A stretch of DNA of 30,377 nucleotides from NCBI GenBank assembly GCA_003552275.1, contig PUKL01000005.1, forward strand, positions 1-30,377, written 5' to 3'. The notes under the pieces were generated by a model that worked only from the letters and a program-made list of their open reading frames with translations, ran no database searches and was not told where the DNA came from. Below, piece after piece: positions 23,054-30,377 of the stretch. Each line of letters starts with the position of its first letter. Position 1 is the first letter of the stretch. This stretch comes from Mollicutes bacterium. Lineage in GTDB: Bacteria; Bacillota_I; Bacilli_A; Izemoplasmatales; Izemoplasmataceae. The translations under genes and the position numbers were made by a program.

Positions 23054-23431
23054 ATGAAAACCCCGAAAGACCTCCGCTACACCGAGACCCATGAATGGGT
23101 GCGCATCGAGAACGGACATGCCTACATCGGCATCACCGACTATGCGCAGGACCAACTCGGCGAGATCGTCTTCATCGAACTGCCCGAGGAGAGCGACGAC
23201 CTCGAAAAGGGCGAAGAGTTCGCCGCCATCGAGTCCGTCAAGGCCGCCAGTGACGTCATGGCTCCCGTCACGGGTGTCGTCGTCGCCGTGAACGAGGCCC
23301 TCGAAGAATCGCCCGAGCTCTTGAACGAGGATCCCTATGAGAACTGGATCGTCAAGATCGAGCTCGAAGACGAAAGCGAACTCGAAGGACTCATGAGCGC
23401 CGAAGAATACGAAAACATGAGCAAAGAATAG
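23054..23431 (+). CDS. gcvH: Glycine cleavage system H protein
   Basis: A 125-residue lipoyl carrier that shuttles the aminomethyl group between the P, T and L proteins. The lipoylation site is Lys63 in ESVKAASDVMAP, the usual position for H proteins. N-terminal RYTETHEWVRIENG and GITDYAQDQLGEIVFIELPE are typical family segments. TAGGAGAGTGAG precedes the ATG; it is 24 nt after gcvT and 10 nt before gcvPA. The last 25 residues are strongly acidic. Confidence 0.97.
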   Translation: MKTPKDLRYTETHEWVRIENGHAYIGITDYAQDQLGEIVFIELPEESDDLEKGEEFAAIESVKAASDVMAPVTGVVVAVNEALEESPELLNEDPYENWIVKIELEDESELEGLMSAEEYENMSKE

Positions 23432-23441
23432 GGGGAGGATC

Positions 23442-24767
23442 ATGCACAAATATCTCCCGCACACCGAAAAAGACATCGAGAAGATGCTCGAGCGGATCGG
23501 CGTCTCCTCGATGGACGATCTATTCGCGGAGATTCCCGACGCGCTGAAGGGGGTCGACCTCGACCTTCCCGAAAGCCTCTCGGAAATCGAGCTCCGCGAA
23601 CATTTTGAACGCCTCGCGAGCCAGAATGAGCCGCTCGTGCCTTTCATGGGGGCCGGGGCCTACGACCACTACACCCCGAGCGTCATCCCCTACCTGCTCG
23701 AAAGACAGGAGTTCATGACCGCCTACACCCCCTACCAGCCCGAGGTCTCGCAAGGTACGCTCCAATACATCTTCGAGTACCAGACGATGATCACCGAGCT
23801 CACGGGCATGGACGTCTCGAACGCCTCGATGTATGACGGGGCCACGGCCACGGCCGAAGCGATGTTCATGGCGGTGAAGAAGAAGCGCAAGAAAGTGCTC
23901 GTCGCCGCCACGATCAACCCCAACGTCTTGAATGTGCTCCGCACCTATGCGCATCCTAGGGGAATCGAGATCGTCCTCGTGGATGAAGCTGACGGCGTTT
24001 TCGACAAAGACGACCTCGCGGAGAAACTCGACGAGGACACCGCCGCCTTCATTGTGCAGACCCCGAACGTCTACGGCATCATCGAGAGCTTGGAGGGTGT
24101 CGCCGACAAACTCCAAGACAACAAGTCCCTCTTCATCATCAACCAAGACCCCTCGACGTTAGCCTATCTGAAGACGCCCGCCGAATGGGGCGCCGACATC
24201 GCCGTCGGTGACTGCCAGACCCTCGGCGTGCCGCTATCCTACGGCGGACCCTACATCGGCTACATGGCCACGACCGGCAAGCTCATGCGCCAGATGCCCG
24301 GCCGCATCTGCGGGGTGACCGAAGATGTCGAAGGCAAGAGGGCCTATGTCCTCACCCTGCAAGCCCGGGAACAGCACATCCGGAGAGAGAAGGCCAAATC
24401 GAACATCTGTTCGAACCAGAGTCTCATGGCCCTCCATGTGACGATCTATCTCTCCCTCATGGGCAAGAAGGGCCTCAAAGAAGTCCAAAAGACCTCCTAC
24501 AACCACGCCCATTATCTAAAAAGCATGCTGGAAAAGCTGCCCTCTTTCGAGGACCCCTTCGAAAAGCCCTTCTTCAAGGAGTTCACCCTGAAAACGACCC
24601 TGGATCCCGATAGAATCAACCAAGTCCTCCGCGAGAAAGGCTATCTCGGCCCCCTCGCGCAAGGACGCTTCGCGGAAGAGAAGAAGGATCTCGTCACCTT
24701 CGCGGTGACGGAAAAGCGCACCAAAGAACAGATGGATGAAGTCATCCGCATACTGGGGGCGATGTAA
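23442..24767 (+). CDS. gcvPA: Glycine dehydrogenase (decarboxylating) subunit 1
   Basis: A 441-residue N-terminal half of the split P protein, which with GcvPB decarboxylates glycine and passes the aminomethyl group to lipoyl-GcvH. Family segments include PFMGAGAYDHYTPSVIPYLL, TPYQPEVSQGTLQYIFEYQ, MDVSNASMYDGATATAEA, GVPLSYGGPYIGYMAT and the REQHIRREKAKSNICSNQ block. The PLP lysine is in the other subunit, as expected. GGGGGAGGATC gives a strong ribosome site for ATG 23442. The stop is separated from the gcvPB start by a single base. Confidence 0.97.
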   Translation: MHKYLPHTEKDIEKMLERIGVSSMDDLFAEIPDALKGVDLDLPESLSEIELREHFERLASQNEPLVPFMGAGAYDHYTPSVIPYLLERQEFMTAYTPYQPEVSQGTLQYIFEYQTMITELTGMDVSNASMYDGATATAEAMFMAVKKKRKKVLVAATINPNVLNVLRTYAHPRGIEIVLVDEADGVFDKDDLAEKLDEDTAAFIVQTPNVYGIIESLEGVADKLQDNKSLFIINQDPSTLAYLKTPAEWGADIAVGDCQTLGVPLSYGGPYIGYMATTGKLMRQMPGRICGVTEDVEGKRAYVLTLQAREQHIRREKAKSNICSNQSLMALHVTIYLSLMGKKGLKEVQKTSYNHAHYLKSMLEKLPSFEDPFEKPFFKEFTLKTTLDPDRINQVLREKGYLGPLAQGRFAEEKKDLVTFAVTEKRTKEQMDEVIRILGAM

Positions 24768-24768
24768 G

Positions 24769-26241
24769 ATGGCAAAATACTACGGCGACCTCATATTCGA
24801 AAAATCGGTGGAAGGCCGTAAAGGCTACAGCCTCCCGGTTTCACCCGTCAAGGACTACGACATGGACGAAAACCTCCTCCGCGAAGAGGAGGCCGACCTC
24901 CCCGAGGTGAGCGAGTTCGACGTCGTGCGCCACTACACCAACGTGAGCTTCAAGAACCACGGCATCGAGAAAGGGTTCTACCCCTTGGGCAGCTGCACCA
25001 TGAAATACAACCCGAAGATCAACCTCGAAGTCTCGAAGGATCCCCGCTTCACCTCGCTCCATCCCTATCAACCCGTCGAGACCGTGCAAGGGATCCTGCA
25101 GATCTATTATGAAACCCAGAAGATGCTCGCCGAGATCAGCGGCCTCGACACCTATTCGTTGAACCCCTACGCCGGCGCTCACGGCGAACATGTCGGCCTC
25201 ATGATCATCAGAGCCTATCATGAAGCCAAGGGCGACTTCAAGCGCACAAAGATCATCGTGCCCGACTCCGCCCACGGTACCAACCCCGCCAGTGCGGCCG
25301 TCGCGGGCTTCGATGTCGTCGAAGTGAAATCGAACTGCGAAGGCGACCATTGCGACGGCACCGTCGACATCGATCATCTCAAAGAAGTGCTCGACGACGA
25401 AGTCGCGGGCATCATGCTCACGAACCCGAACACCGTCGGCATGTTCGAAAAGGACATCCTCGAGATGGCCAAACTCGTCCATGACGCGGGCGGTCTCCTC
25501 TATTACGACGGCGCGAACTTGAACCCGATTCTCGGCGTGGCCCGTCCGGGCGACATGGGCTTCGACATCACCCACATCAACCTGCACAAGACCTTCTCCA
25601 CCCCCCATGGCGGGGGCGGACCGGGCAGCGGGCCCGTGGGTGTGACGAAAGAGTTGAAACCCTTCCTCCCCGCTCCCGTGGTGCGTAAAGCGGGCGACCT
25701 CTATCTCGTGGACGGCATCGGCAAGGATTCCATCGGCCAGGTGAGCCACTTCTTGGGCAACATCAACGTCGTCATCAAGGCCTACAGTTATCTCAGGACC
25801 ATCGGCAAGGACAATCTCCGCGACATCGCGAAACTCTCCACCTTGAACGCGAACTATGTCAAGGAGTCCTTGAAGAGCCACTACAAGCTGCCCGTGCAAG
25901 AAATCTGCAAGCACGAGTTCGTATTCGACGGTCTGAAGGACAATCCCCATGGGCTTAGGGCACTCGATGTGGCCAAACGCCTCCTCGATTTCGACATGCA
26001 TCCGCCCACGGTCTACTTCCCGCTTCTCTATCGTGAGGCGATGATGATCGAACCGCCCGAGAATGAATCCAAACAGACACTTGACGCCTTCATCGACATC
26101 ATGAAGAAGATCGCCGAAGAGGCGAAAGAAGACCCCGAAACCTTGAAGAAGGCGCCGCTCACCACCCCGGTGCGCCGCCTCGACGAGGCCCAAGCCGCAA
26201 GGAACCCGCGCGTCAAGTTCAAAGACCTCTTGGAAGACTGA
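24769..26241 (+). CDS. gcvPB: Glycine dehydrogenase (decarboxylating) subunit 2
   Basis: A 490-residue catalytic half of the split P protein. PLP should bind Lys274 in the INLHKTFSTPHGGGGPGSGP motif; LGSCTMKYNP and PDSAHGTNPASAAVAGF are further hallmarks. ATG 24769 lies one base after the gcvPA stop and 9 nt after GGGGG, and it gives the normal N terminus MAKYYGDLIFE; the longer frame back to 24736 would overlap gcvPA. It is the last gene of the operon and is followed by a bidirectional terminator. The two-subunit P protein is typical of Bacillota and many anaerobes and archaea. Confidence 0.97.
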   Translation: MAKYYGDLIFEKSVEGRKGYSLPVSPVKDYDMDENLLREEEADLPEVSEFDVVRHYTNVSFKNHGIEKGFYPLGSCTMKYNPKINLEVSKDPRFTSLHPYQPVETVQGILQIYYETQKMLAEISGLDTYSLNPYAGAHGEHVGLMIIRAYHEAKGDFKRTKIIVPDSAHGTNPASAAVAGFDVVEVKSNCEGDHCDGTVDIDHLKEVLDDEVAGIMLTNPNTVGMFEKDILEMAKLVHDAGGLLYYDGANLNPILGVARPGDMGFDITHINLHKTFSTPHGGGGPGSGPVGVTKELKPFLPAPVVRKAGDLYLVDGIGKDSIGQVSHFLGNINVVIKAYSYLRTIGKDNLRDIAKLSTLNANYVKESLKSHYKLPVQEICKHEFVFDGLKDNPHGLRALDVAKRLLDFDMHPPTVYFPLLYREAMMIEPPENESKQTLDAFIDIMKKIAEEAKEDPETLKKAPLTTPVRRLDEAQAARNPRVKFKDLLED

Positions 26242-26257
26242 AGAATACCCCACATAA

Positions 26258-26294
26258 AAAGCCCCGGTTGCTTGTGAACTGCAACCGGGGCTTT
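26258..26294. terminator. Bidirectional intrinsic terminator between gcvPB and the pilin operon
   Basis: Perfect 14-bp stem AAAGCCCCGGTTGC (26258-26271) with GCAACCGGGGCTTT (26281-26294) and a 9-nt loop. The minus-strand exit has an unbroken run of T; the plus-strand exit has TTTGGTTTG. It serves converging transcription from both sides. Confidence 0.92.
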
Positions 26295-26307
26295 GGTTTG
26301 TCTTGGA

Positions 26308-27588
26308 TCAATCTTCACCGTTGTCATCGTCGGGACGGAAGGGAGAGTAGCCGGAGCCGATGGTTCCTTCCGACGATGTGGGGGATACTATATCATAGAT
26401 GTCTTCCAGGGTGACCCTGTCTTCATCATCGTGGGCGACGGGGCCGATGTAGGTGTAAATATAGTTGTCGTTGCCGTGGTTGTAAACATAGAAGGTATCT
26501 TCAAAATGCAAGGGTTCGTCATCACGCACGTTGAAGTTCAGTTCATTGTCCAAGGGGTCATAACCTTCTTCTTGGGTGTAATCATCCTCTTCACGAATCC
26601 TGCCGAGAAGGGTGTCCCAGACCCTGTCTTCATACAGAGTGTCGTCTTCGAAGGAGTATATGGCGAAATTTTCCCCGCTCAGTCGGCGATGTTGGTCATG
26701 CGACCATTCGAATAGCATGTCCACATAACCGGTCACAATGAAATTCACGTTCTCGATCTCCAATGAACGGTTCTGTTTGATGTAGAGGTTTCCGAGCACC
26801 AAAACAAGCGTGGGTTCATCGGAGTAGATCTTCGAAAAGCTCGTATTGTCCGGTGGAACGGTGGCCTGACCATCGCTGATGGTCAAGTTACCATTGACAA
26901 CGAAGAAGTTACCGTCCAGATTGAACTCGGCGTCGGCATCGGTGGTGAATGAATCGAAACTCGTGTCGCCGTCTATATACATGTCATCATTGAGAGTCAC
27001 GCCGTCACTTCCGACTTCCGCACTATCAGTGGAGCCGGACTCGAACTCGTCGGAACTTGCTTCTGTGCTTCCTTCCTTGAGTTCTTTTTCAATGTTGCTG
27101 ACATAGTCTTCCGAACTGGTGGGCATCTCTTCCATTTCCGATCCGTGGAAGGAGAGGAAGAAATCACGACGTATTCTTGTACCGTCCTCCCTCGTGCGCG
27201 AGAAGCGGTAGGTCCTTGTCAGCGGATCGTCATTGTCCTCCATGTCTCTGACGGTGACTTGAAAGTCCTCGAGTAGTTCTTGATAGATTTCATGGAAAGA
27301 GGGGGATGCATCAGGGTCGGCGTTGAACTCGTCAAAGAAGTTTTCCGTAAGCCAATCCCCGTCCTCATAAGCTTTGATGATGTACTCATGGAATCGTGTG
27401 ATGGCCCTGTTGATGTAGGTCTCGCTTCTCATACGCTCCATTTGGCCTTCCAAGGAGCTGTAAGACCTTTCGGCGGAGTTGTAGGTGTAGGCGGTGACCG
27501 AAGTCACGACAAACGAAAGAAGCGCAATCAAAGCAATCGCGACGGTAAGCACGCTTCCTTTTTCGTTTTGCAAGATTCTCTTCCTCAT
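26308..27588 (-). CDS. PilX-like pilus-associated protein with beta-rich C-terminal region
   Basis: A 426-residue protein with a short basic leader (MRKRILQNEKG) and a hydrophobic helix (SVLTVAIALIALLSFVVTSV) resembling PilX-type minor pilins, which lack the usual Glu5. Cleavage by prepilin peptidase after Gly11 is plausible. Residues 150-205 are Ser/Glu/Asp-rich and low in complexity; residues about 205-300 contain repeated D-D/G-N hydrophobic strands (DMYIDGD, FNLDGNFFVVNGNL, LVLGNLYIKQN) like a beta-solenoid; the end is acidic (DDDNGED). ATG 27588 is used because AGGAGGTGA lies 6 nt before it; GTG 27597 is part of that site. It is the last of three pilin genes read from 28922. The function is probably a large non-canonical pilus component, possibly at the tip or base. 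Confidence 0.75.
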   Translation of the reverse strand: MRKRILQNEKGSVLTVAIALIALLSFVVTSVTAYTYNSAERSYSSLEGQMERMRSETYINRAITRFHEYIIKAYEDGDWLTENFFDEFNADPDASPSFHEIYQELLEDFQVTVRDMEDNDDPLTRTYRFSRTREDGTRIRRDFFLSFHGSEMEEMPTSSEDYVSNIEKELKEGSTEASSDEFESGSTDSAEVGSDGVTLNDDMYIDGDTSFDSFTTDADAEFNLDGNFFVVNGNLTISDGQATVPPDNTSFSKIYSDEPTLVLVLGNLYIKQNRSLEIENVNFIVTGYVDMLFEWSHDQHRRLSGENFAIYSFEDDTLYEDRVWDTLLGRIREEDDYTQEEGYDPLDNELNFNVRDDEPLHFEDTFYVYNHGNDNYIYTYIGPVAHDDEDRVTLEDIYDIVSPTSSEGTIGSGYSPFRPDDDNGED

Positions 27589-27600
27589 TGGTTTCACCTC

Positions 27601-27620
27601 CTAGTATTCATACATACTAG
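27601..27620 (-). promoter_or_regulatory. Inverted repeat touching the ribosome site of the PilX-like gene
   Basis: CTAGTAT and ATACTAG form a perfect 7-bp repeat with a 6-nt spacer. On the minus strand its 3' arm runs directly into AGGAGGTGA, so an RNA hairpin would include the first bases of the ribosome site; as DNA it could be an operator. A weak promoter (TTGATT 27656-27651, TAGACT 27634-27629) lies just upstream. Confidence 0.4.
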
Positions 27621-27652
27621 GTAAGCATAGTCTATCATATACTTTGTATTAA

Positions 27653-28318
27653 TCAATAAAATAGCGTGGAAAACTTCTGACGGAAATCGGTGACCTCGCC
27701 ACTGCGCAAGCGGAGACCCACGTGGAAATTGAGTTCGATATAGGCGTTTGCACACGTGCTGTAGGGATCAACCGCGTCTTTGACAGATTCCGAATGATAA
27801 CGGAGACAGCGGGTCAAGACGATTTCCGACTCGGGGCTGAAGACGAGTCGCTTGCTGCCGAGGCGGTGCGTTTCAGAGCGCTGTTCTTCAAGGCTTGCAT
27901 AGTCGATTTCGGTGCCTTTGTACTCGAAATAGAAGAGGCCGTTTCTTTCCGCATCGTCACTGACATCGAGCCAGAGGACGAAAATGGTCTTGTCATAGTC
28001 TGGGTCGGGCTTGATGATGCCCGTTTCCTCATCGAAGGTGTAATCGAACTCGTCGACAAAGATGAAGATGAATTCTTCATCACTCTCGGTCTCGAACTCG
28101 TGGACGGAACCATAACCGATTTCATCATTGAAAGAGTGTCGGAGACGATGATTGATCTGATAGATTTCTTCGCTGAGATTGTTCACATATTCGGACTCGT
28201 TCTTGGAAAGAAGCGTGACCGTCAGGATGCTCATGAGAATCATGAGGGCGATGCTACCGATGGAGATGGAAAGCAGGACTTCGAAGATCGTCAGGCCGCG
28301 TTGGTCGTTCATCCTCAT
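27653..28318 (-). CDS. Type IV pilin-like / pseudopilin protein (PilW-like position)
   Basis: A 221-residue protein with a prepilin signature: leader MRMNDQRG, then LTIFEVLLSISIGSIALMIL with Glu at +5 of the mature protein, followed by a long helix. The rest is acidic and globular, with a Cys pair (RCLRYH and STCAN) that could form a disulfide. The start overlaps the upstream pilin's stop by ATGA, with GGAGGTGG as ribosome site. Size and position between a short pilin and a PilX-like protein suggest a PilW/minor pseudopilin role in assembling or priming the pilus. No closer family can be named. Confidence 0.82.
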   Translation of the reverse strand: MRMNDQRGLTIFEVLLSISIGSIALMILMSILTVTLLSKNESEYVNNLSEEIYQINHRLRHSFNDEIGYGSVHEFETESDEEFIFIFVDEFDYTFDEETGIIKPDPDYDKTIFVLWLDVSDDAERNGLFYFEYKGTEIDYASLEEQRSETHRLGSKRLVFSPESEIVLTRCLRYHSESVKDAVDPYSTCANAYIELNFHVGLRLRSGEVTDFRQKFSTLFY

Positions 28319-28893
28319 GACGATCCCACCTCCGGCCTTTCGGTCATGAAGCCACTTCGCACCAGAGTGCGCTCGTGCTTGGCGTCATAGCGGAGCCAGA
28401 CGGTGATGTTCAAGAGAACTTCATCGGCTTGTTCCATCTCGCGGATGACTTCCAAGGGGACATCGTCCTCATCCGGCGGATACGCCACAACATCTTCCTT
28501 GTAGTAGAGGAAAACGCGGAAATTTTCGGCGGCGAACGTCTCGTTGGCCATTTTCAAATCGAACACGAGTTCACAAACGTTCCAAACATTCGAGCCTGCG
28601 GGGATGTCATAGGCCTCTTTGGCGGCACAGATATCCTTGTCGAAATAGATGTAGGCCTCTTCGTGGTTTTCTACGTGGTCTTTGAGCGCTTCATCGAGTC
28701 TCGAGAACGGGGCGGCGTTGAATCCTTGCAAAGCGGAGACCGTGACAAGCGAGGCCGCATTACGGCGACGCACACGGTCGTTCACCTCCATGTTGCCGGT
28801 GAGGGAGGCGAGGAGGGGGAAGACGACGGCCGCCGTCAACATGATGACGGCCAAAATTTCCAAGAGGGAGAAACCTTTTCCATTCAGTTTCAT
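28315..28893 (-). CDS. Type IV pilin-like / pseudopilin protein (PilV-like position)
   Basis: A 192-residue protein with a clear prepilin motif: MKLNGKG followed by FSLLEILAVIMLTAAVVFPLL, with Glu at +5. Two Cys residues (KDICAAK, NVCELVF) may form a disulfide in the globular domain. ATG 28893 is chosen because GGCGGTGATC is 8 nt upstream; ATG 28896 is nearly as good, and longer starts would lie at or before the transcription start. It is the first gene of the pilin operon, directly behind promoter 28922-28930. Minor pilin is the likely role; being the major pilin cannot be excluded. Confidence 0.82.
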   Translation of the reverse strand: MKLNGKGFSLLEILAVIMLTAAVVFPLLASLTGNMEVNDRVRRRNAASLVTVSALQGFNAAPFSRLDEALKDHVENHEEAYIYFDKDICAAKEAYDIPAGSNVWNVCELVFDLKMANETFAAENFRVFLYYKEDVVAYPPDEDDVPLEVIREMEQADEVLLNITVWLRYDAKHERTLVRSGFMTERPEVGSS

Positions 28894-28921
28894 CATGATC
28901 ACCGCCATAAATTTCATATGT

Positions 28922-28930
28922 ATTATACCA
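28922..28930 (-). promoter_or_regulatory. Promoter of the pilin operon
   Basis: On the minus strand, extended -10 TGG-TATAAT with TATAAT at 28927-28922. TTGTCA lies only 14 nt upstream, too close for a standard -35, so recognition probably depends on the extended -10. Confidence 0.6.
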
Positions 28931-29022
28931 TGTTTGCCGCTTGACAAGCAAAAAGCTCACCCGCAATCGTGTTTTCGCTCCCTTTTTATGTAAGAGTATG
29001 AAAAAAATGGGTGAATGCATCT

Positions 29023-29051
29023 TTGTAAAAGGGGTGCGGGTGTTGTATAAT
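29023..29051 (+). promoter_or_regulatory. Promoter of the VanW/G5-like and pilus ATPase genes
   Basis: The -35 TTGTAA (29023-29028) and perfect -10 TATAAT (29046-29051) are 17 nt apart. It is divergent from the pilin promoter, about 95 nt away. TGCGGGTG at 29035-29042, inside the spacer, is an inverted copy of CACCCGCA at 28958-28965. Confidence 0.7.
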
Positions 29052-29089
29052 GAAAGAAATTCCATACAAGCTGCAACAAGGAAATGGTG

Positions 29090-30262
29090 ATGGGGATGTT
29101 TTCACGTTTTCGCAACAGCAACATCGGCTACTATACCTATACCGCCATCGTGTTGGCCATCGGTGCGGGGAGCCTCGTTATCTTCTATTTCATGATCACC
29201 GGCTTCAACATCGGTGTGTACGAGGCGAACACCGTCGTCGGCAATGTCTATGTCGGGGGCTTGAACGAGAGCGAGGCCGAAGCAAAGGTGCGACAAAGAG
29301 TCTCCCGTTGGCTCGAGGACGACTCGGTCACCTATGAGGCCGGTTATCAGGGCTATTATTACGAGATCGACCGCGATCTCTTGGATTTCGATTTCGACGC
29401 CACGATGGCGAATGTCCGCAACGGCTCCAGGACTCCGCTTGTCGTGAGTTTTCCGGCCTCGGCGCTGAACACCATCGATTTCGAACTGAACCAGATGCAT
29501 TTCATGGCGGATTTCACCGACCAGTTCGACATCGACGAGATGATCGAGGATATCTTGGACGATGCCGCGCTTTTACGGGAGCTCTCCCGCAAACAATTGA
29601 ACAATTACGTCTTCGACAGAGAGTCCTTCATCAGTGTCGTGAGTGAAGGAAGCGCCCCCCTCCGCCCGGGCATGGACGGAGAGGCCCTGCTCGCAAAGAT
29701 CGAGGACGCCCACGAGGATGCCAAAATCCTGCTTTCTTCCATGACGACGGTGAGCATCCTCGATTCTTTCGGAGAAGAATTCAGCTCCGCCGAACTCGAT
29801 GTCATCGGTTCGGCGATTCTTGATGCCATCATCCCCACAAGGATCGGCATCATCGAAAGACACTACAATCCCCGCATCAACTTCGAAGTCTACACGATCG
29901 ACAATTATCCATACTTCGGCCGCAACGTGCGGGTGAACCGCCCGGCCGGTTTCGACTTCGTGATCGAGAACGAATGCTTCCTCGATTTCGAAATCGAATT
30001 CCATCTGACTCCGGTGGGCGACCTCGGGGCCCGCATCAGGGGATGCCCCTATGTCGACAGCGTCGAAGTGGAACAGACGGAAACAGAGATCCCTTATGAG
30101 ACCATGACCACGAACGACCCCGGCGAGGTCCAAGAGGGCCACAACGGCCGAATCGTCAGAATCAGACGTGAAGTCCACGGCTCCAACGGGGAGATCCTCG
30201 ACAACTATGAGATCATCTTCGAGCATTACGCTCCCGTGAACGAAATCATCTATACCGATTGA
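29090..30262 (+). CDS. Membrane-anchored VanW/YoaR-like protein with G5-like C terminus
   Basis: A 390-residue protein with one N-terminal membrane helix (about residues 13-38), the rest predicted outside the cell. VYVGGLNESEAEAKVRQRV (from about residue 54) resembles the peptidoglycan-binding-4 segment of YoaR/VanW proteins. Residues about 225-325 resemble the second half of VanW (IIERHYNPRI, NRPAGFDFVIENE), but the conserved GGICQxSST is missing (ELDVIGSA instead). Residues 330-390 (IPYETMTTNDPG to APVNEIIYTD) resemble a G5 domain. A cell-wall-linked role is likely. ATG 29090 is chosen for its 7-nt spacing from AAGGA (29078-29082); 29084 and 29096 are alternatives. It stands before a pilus ATPase gene, so it may help anchor or pass the pilus through the wall. 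Confidence 0.72.
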   Translation: MGMFSRFRNSNIGYYTYTAIVLAIGAGSLVIFYFMITGFNIGVYEANTVVGNVYVGGLNESEAEAKVRQRVSRWLEDDSVTYEAGYQGYYYEIDRDLLDFDFDATMANVRNGSRTPLVVSFPASALNTIDFELNQMHFMADFTDQFDIDEMIEDILDDAALLRELSRKQLNNYVFDRESFISVVSEGSAPLRPGMDGEALLAKIEDAHEDAKILLSSMTTVSILDSFGEEFSSAELDVIGSAILDAIIPTRIGIIERHYNPRINFEVYTIDNYPYFGRNVRVNRPAGFDFVIENECFLDFEIEFHLTPVGDLGARIRGCPYVDSVEVEQTETEIPYETMTTNDPGEVQEGHNGRIVRIRREVHGSNGEILDNYEIIFEHYAPVNEIIYTD

Positions 30263-30278
30263 CTAAGGATGTGTGAAT

Positions 30279-30377
30279 ATGGCCAAGAACGCTCCCAAAC
30301 GCCTCGGTGACGTCCTCGTCGACGAGGGCGTCGTCACTGAAGCGGATATCGAGGAGGCGCTCAGGCGTAGAGAAAAA
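30279..30377 (+). CDS. GspE/PilB-type pilus assembly ATPase, N terminus only (3' partial)
   Basis: The last 33 codons of the window start at ATG 30279 after AAGGATGTG and read MAKNAPKRLGDVLVDEGVVT followed by EADIEEALRRREK. RLGDxLVxEGxxT...EAL is the first helix pair of the GspE/MshEN N-terminal domain of type II secretion and type IV pilus extension ATPases. In MshE this domain binds cyclic-di-GMP, but the Gln that ends its motif is Arg here in the first half-motif, and the second half-motif is off the window. It is 16 nt after the VanW/G5-like gene and cotranscribed with it. Confidence 0.78.
   Translation, partial: MAKNAPKRLGDVLVDEGVVTEADIEEALRRREK

Noticed and set aside
1..30377. Mollicutes-type code (UGA = Trp)
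   Set aside because: Tryptophan is encoded by TGG throughout, and TGA ends many genes exactly at ribosome sites or overlaps of the next gene.
1..30377. CRISPR arrays, insertion sequences, phage genes
   Set aside because: No regularly spaced repeats, transposase or integrase sequences were seen; the ABC repeats are diverged paralogues.

Overview
The window is chromosomal DNA from a bacterium that reads as Bacillota (Firmicutes)-like. The signs are strong AGGAGG/AAAGGA-type ribosome sites, many extended -10 promoters (TGnTATAAT), a two-subunit glycine decarboxylase (GcvPA + GcvPB), and BmrCD/LmrCD-style heterodimeric ABC exporters. By eye the GC content is well above 50%. UGA is used as a normal stop (for example at 3461 and 10753), so this is the standard bacterial code rather than the Mycoplasma code. 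I cannot place it more precisely; a GC-rich relative of Erysipelotrichia or Izemoplasma-type lineages is possible but is a guess. No mobile element, CRISPR array or phage gene is visible, and coding density is very high.

Layout. 1-3461: a heterodimeric ABC exporter pair (A), truncated at the left edge. 3506-7747: an operon with its own promoter encoding a GT2-like membrane glycosyltransferase, a tocopherol-cyclase-like protein, an aldo/keto reductase and a degenerate-GGDEF/intact-EAL protein. 7814-8320: a single-gene unit with a long, possibly structured leader and a DUF2188-like protein. 8371-13544: a TetR regulator, ABC pair B and a diguanylate cyclase, tightly packed. 13585-17499: promoter, a leader containing a 25-codon ORF and an intrinsic terminator, then ABC pair C and a strong terminator. 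17479-19138: CoA-disulfide-reductase-like flavoprotein plus a DUF2892 membrane protein. 19188-20141: a FadR-type GntR regulator and tRNA-Leu(CAA). 20101-21759 (minus): a PAS-GGDEF-HD-GYP protein converging on the tRNA. 21874-26294: the glycine cleavage operon gcvT-gcvH-gcvPA-gcvPB. 26308-28930 (minus): three pilin-like genes. 29023-30377: a VanW/G5-like membrane-anchored protein and the first codons of a GspE/PilB-type pilus ATPase, divergent from the pilins.

Three themes recur. (1) There are three complete or nearly complete heterodimeric ABC exporters. In each pair the first gene has Asp in place of the Walker-B Glu with a canonical LSGGQ, and the second gene keeps the Glu but has an altered signature (FSAGQ, FSQGE, LSVGQ). 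Each pair therefore should have one active and one degenerate ATP site. (2) Cyclic-di-GMP enzymes are dense (three genes), two of them at the ends of gene clusters with export or envelope functions, and type IV pilus genes lie in the same window. (3) Several regulatory sequences are compact and overlapping: a likely attenuator before ABC pair C, a tRNA terminator written inside the antisense HD-GYP gene, a terminator that contains the GntR stop codon, and a promoter whose -35 lies inside the preceding terminator.

The best candidates for something undescribed are the attenuator leader at 13608-13842 and the GT2 / tocopherol-cyclase-like / AKR / EAL operon, whose product cannot be named from sequence alone.
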